Assembly (NCBI GenBank): GCA_900545615.1
Contig: UQZM01000071.1
Coordinates: forward strand, 1 to 8,484
Reading direction: 5' to 3'
DNA length: 8,484 bases
From: an uncultured Collinsella sp.
GTDB taxonomy: Bacteria; Actinomycetota; Coriobacteriia; Coriobacteriales; Coriobacteriaceae
This document shows positions 1 to 4,938 of this stretch, one piece after another (position 1 is the stretch's first letter; every line of letters starts with the position of its first letter). The position numbers were made by a program, and so were the translations under genes. The notes beneath the pieces were generated by a model that saw only the letters and a program-made list of their open reading frames with translations, did not search any database and was not told the origin of the DNA.

Positions 1-24
1 GCCATGGAGCACCATCGTTTATTA

Positions 25-55
25 AGCCCAGACCGCTTGGTGGTCTGGGCTTTTT
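25..55 (+). terminator. Rho-independent terminator of an off-window plus-strand gene
   Basis: A 10-bp perfect stem (25-34 with 42-51, GCCCAGACC core) closes a 7-nt loop and runs into TTTTT at 51-55, so it terminates plus-strand transcription. The gene it serves lies left of the window. Only about 24 bases precede the hairpin. They could be the end of a reading frame (stop TAA at 23-25, ending ...STIVY) or the 3' end of a tRNA (ACCA at 11-14). The sequence does not decide between these. Confidence 0.85.
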
Positions 56-282
56 CACATGCCGGTGTTCTTTGTTCTTGCCGGGTATACGTTTAGGCCG
101 AAGCCGTGGCGTGAGCTGCTATTGTGCTGCTGATGTGGATTGGTTATACGGCGCGCCAAAGGGGGCTGGAGCCGAGCGTGAGCAAGCCTCTGCTTATGAC
201 GCTGCCAGCATCGTGGTTCTTCGCGTCAATCGTACGCTGTGCCTGCGATATTGGATTGGCGTACGTGATCAAGAAGGCGTAA
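50..282 (+). pseudogene. Remnant of an acyltransferase-3 family membrane protein
   Basis: I see two protein-like pieces in different plus frames. The first (50 to stop TGA 131-133) reads LFHMPVFFVLAGYTFRPKP. This matches the early transmembrane signature of the acyltransferase 3 family (OafA/YrhL-like O-acetylases; typical form FHMPLFFxLSGY). The second (about 115 to stop TAA 280-282, shifted frame) holds two hydrophobic stretches, around IVLLMWIGYTAR and LPASWFFASIVRCACDIG, then a basic end (VIKKA). This fits the last membrane helices of such a protein, but the match is weaker. Family members are usually 330-400 residues. Here the start, the catalytic region after the first helix and most helices are missing, and a frameshift falls near 115-133. 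It ends against the terminator of the convergent minus-strand unit. The call rests mainly on the first motif. The alternative is a non-coding spacer with chance similarity. Confidence 0.5.
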
Positions 283-317
283 CAAAAGCGGGGAGGACCA
301 ACTTGGCCCTCCCCGCT
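281..317 (-). terminator. Terminator of the DUF4869/P-loop unit
   Basis: A 10-bp perfect GC-rich stem (287-296 with 308-317, AGCGGGGAGG on plus) is followed on the minus strand by TTTTGTTA (280-287 region). It begins a few bases after the stop codon of the P-loop gene (322-324), so it ends that transcript. The plus direction lacks a T run after the stem, so it is mainly a minus-strand terminator. Confidence 0.85.
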
Positions 318-321
318 GTAT

Positions 322-1323
322 CTAGTCTGCCTTCAGGCACTCGGGCAAGACGTTTGCAACTGCATTCATCGCCTGCGGCCTCAGGTACTGCTCATTGAGC
401 TTTACCTTTCTGTAGGCGTAGCGAGTGTCTGCCGAGTATTTGATCAACACATCGGTGAAGAACCGCTCCCAGCTCAGGTAGTCGCGGCTTTCGATATAGC
501 TTGAGGGATCCTCGAGGATTTTTAAGATATCGTTACTGGGAATGAGGCCAGATTGCAGGAGTGTCCACTCGAATGATTCGGGGAGGAACAAGCGTACGTT
601 CTTGTAAACGCGCTGTCCGAGCACCTTTTCGATGTAGGGACCAAATGCTGCTCCGTCTCCAATAGCAAGGATGTTTTGCTCGGGACATTCGTGAATCGTA
701 CGTTTTAGATTCGCAACGCCGGTGGCGGTATAGCAGGGGATCCCGAGTCGGTTGCAAAGAGCGTCGTAGAATTGATAGCCAGATTTGCTATCCTCGACAA
801 CTACGGCGTCGGGTACCTCGAATCCAACATTTAGATCCTGATACAGCATACTTGCCGTGTGGTCATATAGCGGCTTGGTCACCGAGTAGAAGCGCCTGTC
901 GCTCTTGCGGCCATTGATTGTTTTACTTGTCGTGTTGACTAGCTTCAGGATCTCATCAACGCTGTAGGGGAGCTCGTTGGCATCGCGACGAGATATCAGA
1001 ACAAAATAGTTGGACGAGCCGTTGACGGCTTTGGCGAAGTCCTTTGAGTAGATAAACTCGTTACCCTCATCTAGAAAGACGATTGAATCTTCGATGATCG
1101 ATATCTCGCGCTCCCAGCGTCTGCCGGAAAGCGTTTCGCAAGGCACGTCGCAACTGAGTGCAACGCCGCTTTCCGGTCCTCGGTCGTTGTAGTCGCGAAT
1201 CATCGAGATGAGCATCGTTTTACCCGTGCCGCTGTTGCCGCGTATAAAGGAAATATTGCGCTTAAACGTGAGTGTGTATTTGACCTTTGCACGCTCTACG
1301 ACAACGGTATGCGTTCCCTTCAT
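322..1323 (-). CDS. P-loop ATP-binding protein with a possible TOPRIM-like C-terminal domain
   Basis: A 333-aa cytoplasmic protein with no signal peptide or membrane segment. A Walker A motif GNSGTGKT is at residues 29-36 and a Walker B-like IVFLDEGN at 81-88 (D85, E86). A sensor-like strand, YFVLISRR, is at 106-113. From about 170 there is a second domain with VVVEDSKSG (E177), a glycine turn (G202) and ILAIGDGAAFG (D223). The E...G...D spacing resembles a TOPRIM core, but the usual DxD is reduced to one aspartate. I recall close relatives in Clostridia, commonly labelled hypothetical or misannotated as translation initiation factor 2, often beside a DUF4869 gene. The start ATG overlaps the upstream stop (TAATG), so translation is probably coupled. 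G+C is lower than in the aro genes: one hand-counted 60-base line here is 45%, against 65% for a line in aroA. The biochemical role is unknown; OLD-like nuclease or Zot-like ATPase relationships are guesses. Confidence 0.8.
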   Translation of the reverse strand: MKGTHTVVVERAKVKYTLTFKRNISFIRGNSGTGKTMLISMIRDYNDRGPESGVALSCDVPCETLSGRRWEREISIIEDSIVFLDEGNEFIYSKDFAKAVNGSSNYFVLISRRDANELPYSVDEILKLVNTTSKTINGRKSDRRFYSVTKPLYDHTASMLYQDLNVGFEVPDAVVVEDSKSGYQFYDALCNRLGIPCYTATGVANLKRTIHECPEQNILAIGDGAAFGPYIEKVLGQRVYKNVRLFLPESFEWTLLQSGLIPSNDILKILEDPSSYIESRDYLSWERFFTDVLIKYSADTRYAYRKVKLNEQYLRPQAMNAVANVLPECLKAD

Positions 1324-1772
1324 TACTCATCAACATCCAAAAAGTCATTCGTGGCGCCGACAAACTCCTGCATGTTTCTGACGATGCGGCCATCGTTTTC
1401 AATGCGGATTTCAAAGCTCTTCCAGGGGAATTTCATGATGTGGTATAAGGTCACCATCACATCCTGCTCTTTGCCGATCTTGAGTAGCCAGCGGGCACAG
1501 TTGTCTCCGCAGGTGGATGCGTTGAACACCATATTTGGGAGATTGCGCACCAGCAGCAGCGTCTTAACGCCGCCGGACAGTTCGAGTGGGGTGATCGAGC
1601 CCAGCTGTTTGCTTACGATGTTGTGGGGACCGATGAGCTCTGATCCGTCCACGCTTTTAATAATCTGTGCGGCCATAGGGTCTTCGAACCATGAGTCCAA
1701 GTATGAGTTCCTAAAATAGGTTTCGGTATCGTAGATGGAACCGGGGTAATCCCCCAGATGGATGCTTAACAT
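1323..1772 (-). CDS. DUF4869-like hypothetical protein
   Basis: A 149-aa protein beginning MLSIHLGDYPGSIYDT. It carries the block LSGGVKTLLLV near residues 70-80 and the conserved-looking NASTCGDNCARWLLKIGKE near 90-110, including a CGDNC pair of cysteines. From memory this pattern matches DUF4869, a family of unknown function in gut Firmicutes and Actinobacteria. The two cysteines could bind metal or form a disulfide, but nothing here proves it. The start at 1770-1772 is preferred over an in-frame start at 1862 for two reasons. GGAG lies 6 nt upstream (1779-1782), and the longer form would run through the aro terminator and a -10 box. The gene is followed with a 1-nt overlap by the P-loop ATPase gene, so the two proteins probably act together. 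Its G+C is lower than that of the neighbouring aro genes, consistent with transfer into this locus. Confidence 0.8.
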   Translation of the reverse strand: MLSIHLGDYPGSIYDTETYFRNSYLDSWFEDPMAAQIIKSVDGSELIGPHNIVSKQLGSITPLELSGGVKTLLLVRNLPNMVFNASTCGDNCARWLLKIGKEQDVMVTLYHIMKFPWKSFEIRIENDGRIVRNMQEFVGATNDFLDVDE

Positions 1773-1803
1773 GCGCGTCTCCAGACGTTGTGTGACTGCA
1801 ATG

Positions 1804-1832
1804 ATTATATGCCAGTAATAAAGTGCCGCCAG
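1804..1832 (-). promoter_or_regulatory. Putative promoter of the DUF4869/P-loop unit
   Basis: A perfect -10 hexamer TATAAT lies on the minus strand at 1804-1809, about 31 bases upstream of the DUF4869 start codon. This predicts a start site near 1797 and a short leader of about 25 nt. No good -35 is visible at 16-18 bp: the position overlaps the stem of the aro terminator and reads CTGGCG. The promoter may therefore be weak, activator-dependent or fortuitous. Confidence 0.5.
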
Positions 1833-1857
1833 TAGCGAGGTTGCTGCTGGCGGCACT
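1816..1857 (-). terminator. Terminator of the aro operon
   Basis: A 15-bp stem (1822-1836 with 1843-1857; one G-T wobble, otherwise perfect) with a 6-nt loop is followed on the minus strand by TTTATTA. It lies about 45 nt after the aroQ stop, so it closes the aro operon. AT-rich bases flank the other side too (ATTATTA at 1861-1867), so some bidirectional activity is possible. Confidence 0.8.
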
Positions 1858-1902
1858 GGCATTATTAGCGTGTGAATCGCGTTGATGGATTTGCTCGCGA
1901 GG

Positions 1903-2340
1903 CTACTTTTCGAGACGTTCCCTCAGCAGCTCCAGCGCGTGGGCGTAGCCTTGCAGGCCCTCGCCGGTGATGGTGGCGAAGCAGGCTAGGCGGGCGTAGC
2001 TCACCTGGCGGAAGTCTTCGCGCGTCTCTACGGCGCTGATGTGCACCTCGACGGCAGGGATGGCAACGGCCTTGAGGGCGTCGAGGATCGCCACGCTCGT
2101 ATGCGTGTAGGCAGCCGGGTTGATGACGATGCCGTCGACCTTGCCGTAGGCCTCCTGGATCTTGTCGACGATGTTGCCCTCGTGGTTGGACTGGAAGACC
2201 TCGACCTCGTCGAAGCCCTGTGCGGCGCCCGCTTCCTGGCAGATCTGCACTAAGCGGTCGTAGTTGTCGCTGCCATAGATGCCCGGCTCGCGAATGCCGA
2301 GCATGTTGAGGTTGGGGCCGTTGATGACGAGTGCTTTCAT
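1903..2340 (-). CDS. aroQ: 3-dehydroquinate dehydratase, type II
   Basis: A 145-aa cytoplasmic enzyme that removes water from 3-dehydroquinate to give 3-dehydroshikimate, step 3 of the shikimate pathway. The length is typical for the type II (dodecameric, flavodoxin-like) family, and the signatures are intact. These are NGPNLNMLGIREPGIYG at 7-23 (catalytic Tyr22; Asn10, Arg17), FQSNHEGNIVDKI at 49-61, INPAAYTHTS at 73-82 (Asn74, His80) and VEVHIS at 97-102 (His100). The start is supported by AAAGGA 7 nt upstream (2348-2353). It is the last gene of the aro operon. A 62-nt gap holding a palindrome separates it from aroEK, and the operon terminator follows. It supplies the substrate used by the AroE domain encoded immediately upstream. 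The aroQ symbol here means type II dehydroquinase, not the AroQ chorismate mutase class. Identification is secure. Confidence 0.97.
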   Translation of the reverse strand: MKALVINGPNLNMLGIREPGIYGSDNYDRLVQICQEAGAAQGFDEVEVFQSNHEGNIVDKIQEAYGKVDGIVINPAAYTHTSVAILDALKAVAIPAVEVHISAVETREDFRQVSYARLACFATITGEGLQGYAHALELLRERLEK

Positions 2341-2362
2341 GGTTGCTTCCTTTGCAGTCGAG

Positions 2363-2401
2363 AAACCACCACAAAGGTGCCTGTCCCCTTTGTGGTGGTT
2401 T
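2363..2401. repeat. 15-bp palindrome between aroEK and aroQ
   Basis: A 15-bp perfect inverted repeat (2363-2377 with 2387-2401) has a 9-nt loop containing TGCCTGTCC. It starts directly after the aroEK stop codon and ends 22 nt before aroQ. Read on plus it is followed by a T run (2399-2404) and looks like a terminator. Read on minus, the direction of the operon, only TTTCTC follows, so it is at best a partial terminator or attenuator between aroEK and aroQ. It may instead be a REP-like intergenic repeat or an mRNA-stabilising hairpin. No leader peptide was seen. Confidence 0.75.
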
Positions 2402-2402
2402 T

Positions 2403-3653
2403 TTAGAGAGCGGGTGGGAGGGTGTCGAGGAGGGCTTGGGCGGTATTGGCGGCGCAGTCGCGTGAGTCGATGATGTGGTCGGCCCAGGCGCGGTAGCGTG
2501 GCATACGTTGTTCCGCGAGCTTATCGATGCCGTCGCGTGCGGTGATGGGGCGGCCCTTGTGGGCGAGCTCTTCGAGCTTGCGGTTGAGCATCACAATTTT
2601 GCTGTTCTGGTGCAGCAGCGGATAGTTCTCGTCTCGCGTGACCACGCCACCGCCGGTGGAAAGCACCAGGCCGCTGCGCTTGGAGATGTCGGAGAGCGCC
2701 GCCGTTTCCTGCTCGCGGAAGGCCGCCTCGCCGCGCTCGACGATATAGTCGGCGCAGGGCATCCCCAGGCGTTCCTCAAGCGCGCGATCCAGGTCGATGT
2801 GCTCTCGCCCCGTGAGCAGGGCAATCTGCTCACCCACGCGGGTCTTGCCCGAGCCCGGCATGCCGATCAGCGCGATGTTCTGTTCGCGGCGTGACAAGCG
2901 CTCCGTTACGTCCAGGATGCGCTCGCGCGGGGTGACCTGGCCGGTATAGCGCTCGACGGCCTGTGCCGCCTGTGCCACGAGCATCAGCAGTCCGCCGATG
3001 TAGGGGATGCCGCGGCGCTCGGCCTCGAACATCAGACCCGTGCGGGCGGGGTTGTAGACAATGTCGATGACGCCTTCGAGCGCATCGAGTCCTTCGAGCG
3101 TGCAGGGCGCGTCGGGGCAGTGGGGGAACATGCCGGCAGGCGTGCAGTTGACGAGCAGGGCGGCGTCGGACTGCTGCGCGATGTTGCCGTAGTTGACCTC
3201 GCTCGTGCGACCCACGGGTACGACGATGGCGCCTAGGTCTCCCAGCACCATACTTGCCGTGGTACCGGCGCCGCCAGTGGCGCCGAGTACGAGAGCCTTC
3301 TTGCCGGCAACCTCAACCCCCAGCTCCTCGACCAGGCACTGAAAACCGAAGTAGTCGGTGTTGTCGCCGCGCAGGCGACCGTCGGGTAGGCGTGTGATGG
3401 TGTTGACGTTGCCCATGCGCTCGGCCAGCGGACTCAGCTCGTCCAGATACTCCATGACGGCGCGCTTGTAGGGGATGGTCACGTTGGTGCCCTCCCACTC
3501 GTCACCCGTCATAAAAGCCTCAAGATCCTCGGGCTCGCGCTCAAAACGCACGTACTCCAGGCCTGCGAGCTCTTTGTAGATGGTCGGGGTGTAGCTGTGG
3601 CTCAGCACGCGGCCCAGCACGCCGTAGGGACGGGTTGCGGCGGTATCGGTCAT
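2403..3653 (-). CDS. aroE-aroK: Bifunctional shikimate dehydrogenase / shikimate kinase (AroE-AroK fusion)
   Basis: A 416-aa fusion catalysing two consecutive steps: NADPH reduction of 3-dehydroshikimate to shikimate, then ATP phosphorylation to shikimate 3-phosphate. Residues 1 to about 250 are AroE, with SHSYTP (18-23, shikimate binding), NVTIPYK (Lys63 catalytic), GDNTD (Asp100 catalytic), GATGGAG (124-130, NADP loop), NCTPAGMFP (169-177) and GLLMLVAQA (221-229). Residues about 258-416 are AroK, with Walker A GMPGSGKT (264-271), IDLD (286-289), GEAAFR (308-313; Arg313 matches the shikimate-binding arginine), TGGGVV (333-338) and the lid arginine in GRPI (Arg368). Both halves have all key residues, and the linker is only about 10 residues. 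The start abuts the pheA stop (TAG then ATG), with GGAGGT 7 nt upstream at 3661-3666 inside pheA. Translation is therefore probably coupled. Fusing the two avoids release of shikimate, but channelling is not shown by sequence. Confidence 0.95.
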   Translation of the reverse strand: MTDTAATRPYGVLGRVLSHSYTPTIYKELAGLEYVRFEREPEDLEAFMTGDEWEGTNVTIPYKRAVMEYLDELSPLAERMGNVNTITRLPDGRLRGDNTDYFGFQCLVEELGVEVAGKKALVLGATGGAGTTASMVLGDLGAIVVPVGRTSEVNYGNIAQQSDAALLVNCTPAGMFPHCPDAPCTLEGLDALEGVIDIVYNPARTGLMFEAERRGIPYIGGLLMLVAQAAQAVERYTGQVTPRERILDVTERLSRREQNIALIGMPGSGKTRVGEQIALLTGREHIDLDRALEERLGMPCADYIVERGEAAFREQETAALSDISKRSGLVLSTGGGVVTRDENYPLLHQNSKIVMLNRKLEELAHKGRPITARDGIDKLAEQRMPRYRAWADHIIDSRDCAANTAQALLDTLPPAL

Positions 3654-4799
3654 CTAGAGCACCTCCGTGTAGCTGCCAAAGTAGGTGAAACTCTCGCATA
3701 CGTCGTCGATCGAGTCGAGCAGGTCGTCGAGGGCCTTGCTGCCAAAGGGGCAGTCCAAGTCAAAGTAGAACATAAACTCAAAGTCGTGGCCGGGGATGGG
3801 GCGGCTCTCAAGTTTGATGAGGTTGATGTTGAGCGCGTAGAATCGCTCGAGCACGCGGTAGAGGGCGCCCGGCTCATTGGCCGTGGTGATCATGAGCGAG
3901 GTGCGGTTGGCACCGGGATAGACGCGCGGCTCGCGGCTGATGACGACAAAGCGCGTGTAGTTGTTGTCCGAGTCCTGGATGTTGGGCTTCAGCACCTCCA
4001 AGCCGTAGAGCGCCGCACAGCTGCGCGAGGCGATGGCGGCGACGTCGGTGCGTTCGGAGTTGGCGACCATCTCGGCCGACATGGCGGTGTTGGGGTACTT
4101 GGTGGCATGCAGGCCGTGGCCCTCGATAAAGCCGGCGCACTGGGCAATGGCTTGGCCGTGGCTGTAGACCTCGCGCACGTCGGCGAGCTTGGTGCCGGGT
4201 TTGACGAGCAGGTTGTGATCGATCTTGAGGCGCAGCGAGCGCACGATATGGAAGTCGAACTGTGCGAGCAGGTCGTAGACGGCGTTGACCGAGCCGGCGG
4301 TGGAGTTTTCGATGGGCAACACGCCAAACTCGCAGAAGCCGTCGCGCACGGCGCGCATGACGCCCTCGAAGGTATCAAAGAAGGCAATATCGGGCACGTC
4401 GAAGAGCTTGCATGCGGCGATCTGGCTGTAGGCGCCCTCAACGCCCTGGCAGGCGACGGTGGCCGTCTGGGGGAAGGGTGTGTCAAAGGCTGCGGCCGTG
4501 GCGCGGGCTTTTTGCGACACCGTGGTGCCCCTGAGCTCGTTGATGTAGCGCTGCTGCTCGGCCTTGCTCATGCTCATGAGGAGGCGGAACAGTGTGATGG
4601 TCTGGGCCTCGTAGCGCTCGGGTGCGCGGCTGGCGAGGTTGTTGAGCTTGGAGCGCTCGCGGGCGGGGTCGAAGACGGCCTTACCCATCTCGATCTTGGA
4701 TTTGGCGACTTCGGTGGCAATGTCCATGCGCTCGACAAAGCTGTTGAGCAGCGTGGTGTCGATGCCATCGATGGCCTGGCGAATGTCGGCAAGGTCCAT
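3654..4799 (-). CDS. pheA: P-protein: chorismate mutase / prephenate dehydratase
   Basis: A 381-aa enzyme converting chorismate to prephenate and then phenylpyruvate, committing carbon to phenylalanine. Residues 1-90 are an AroQ-class chorismate mutase helix bundle; Arg7, Arg24, Lys35, Asp44 and Glu48 have the spacing of the E. coli active site. Residues about 112-288 are prephenate dehydratase, with GVEGAYS (119-125), LPIENSTAGSV (161-171), SHGQAIAQC (213-221) and NNYTRF (279-284, catalytic Thr282). Residues about 298-381 are an ACT domain with PGALYRVL (310-317) and ESRP (331-334), the phenylalanine-binding elements. Feedback inhibition by phenylalanine is thus expected. The SHPQ motif usual in the family reads SHGQ here. 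The start at 4797-4799 is preferred over an in-frame GTG at 4862. AAAGGGA lies 5 nt upstream (4805-4811), and the longer form would add 21 residues encoded mostly by a palindrome. It is the only phenylalanine-specific gene in the operon. Confidence 0.96.
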   Translation of the reverse strand: MDLADIRQAIDGIDTTLLNSFVERMDIATEVAKSKIEMGKAVFDPARERSKLNNLASRAPERYEAQTITLFRLLMSMSKAEQQRYINELRGTTVSQKARATAAAFDTPFPQTATVACQGVEGAYSQIAACKLFDVPDIAFFDTFEGVMRAVRDGFCEFGVLPIENSTAGSVNAVYDLLAQFDFHIVRSLRLKIDHNLLVKPGTKLADVREVYSHGQAIAQCAGFIEGHGLHATKYPNTAMSAEMVANSERTDVAAIASRSCAALYGLEVLKPNIQDSDNNYTRFVVISREPRVYPGANRTSLMITTANEPGALYRVLERFYALNINLIKLESRPIPGHDFEFMFYFDLDCPFGSKALDDLLDSIDDVCESFTYFGSYTEVL

Positions 4800-4804
4800 G
4801 GGGA

Positions 4805-4811
4805 TCCCTTT
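4805..4811 (-). promoter_or_regulatory. Ribosome binding site that fixes the pheA start
   Basis: AAAGGGA on the minus strand lies 5 nt before the ATG at 4797-4799, and MDLADIRQ from that ATG aligns with the usual start of the chorismate mutase helix. The alternative in-frame GTG at 4860-4862 sits in the palindrome loop with no purine-rich site before it. Confidence 0.75.
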
Positions 4812-4820
4812 CACGTGTCG

Positions 4821-4896
4821 GTGATTTTTCTGGGACGGGGATAAAAAAATCATTAGGTACACAATGATTTTTTAATCCCCGTCCCAGAAAAATCAC
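4821..4896. repeat. 76-bp near-perfect palindrome in the aroC-pheA gap
   Basis: Two 34-base arms (4821-4854 and 4863-4896) are complementary at 33 of 34 positions; the only mismatch is A4843 with A4874. They enclose an 8-nt loop. Each arm contains a CTGGGACGGGGAT core flanked by runs of A/T. The element occupies more than half of the 137-nt gap between aroC and pheA, in an operon whose other early junctions overlap or abut. It would fold into a very long hairpin in the pheA leader. It resembles a MITE or REP-type mobile palindrome more than a terminator, because the T runs are inside the stem. It encodes no transposase. Confidence 0.85.
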
Positions 4897-4907
4897 TGGG
4901 TGGGCGT

Positions 4908-4938
4908 GGGGGCCGGAGTTGGCCCCCGGAGATTTTTT
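4908..4938 (+). terminator. Terminator-like hairpin facing against the operon
   Basis: A 7-bp GC stem (GGGGGCC 4908-4914 with GGCCCCC 4921-4927, loop GGAGTT) is followed by TTTTTT at 4933-4938, only on the plus strand. It lies just after the aroC stop codon. In the direction of the aro mRNA no T run follows. It could stop antisense transcription into aroC, or be part of the sequence that arrived with the adjacent palindrome. Whether it functions as a terminator is uncertain. Confidence 0.45.

Noticed and set aside
1..14. Possible tRNA 3' end (GGAGCACCA) just before the plus-strand terminator.
   Set aside because: Only 14 bases are in the window, so neither the acceptor partner strand nor the T arm can be tested; a protein end with stop at 23-25 fits equally well.
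1309..1719. Plus-strand open frame opposite the DUF4869 gene.
   Set aside because: The minus-strand protein matches a family pattern and has a proper start, ribosome binding site and -10 box; the plus frame shows none of these.
1773..1862. Longer DUF4869 reading frame starting at 1862.
   Set aside because: It would pass through the aro terminator and the -10 box, and the family-like sequence starts at MLSIHLGD after a GGAG site.
3597..4844. Long open frame on the plus strand across pheA (about 415 codons).
   Set aside because: It lies wholly opposite a gene with complete family motifs and has low-complexity Gly/Val/Ala/Asp-rich sequence, as expected from the high-G+C complement of pheA.
4800..4862. 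Longer pheA reading frame starting at GTG 4860-4862.
   Set aside because: The extra 21 residues come mostly from the palindrome arm, no ribosome binding site precedes the GTG, and the chorismate mutase domain starts at the later ATG.
4821..4896. Phenylalanine attenuator or T-box leader for pheA.
   Set aside because: There is no Phe-rich leader peptide or T-box motif, and the T runs are buried in the stem rather than following it.
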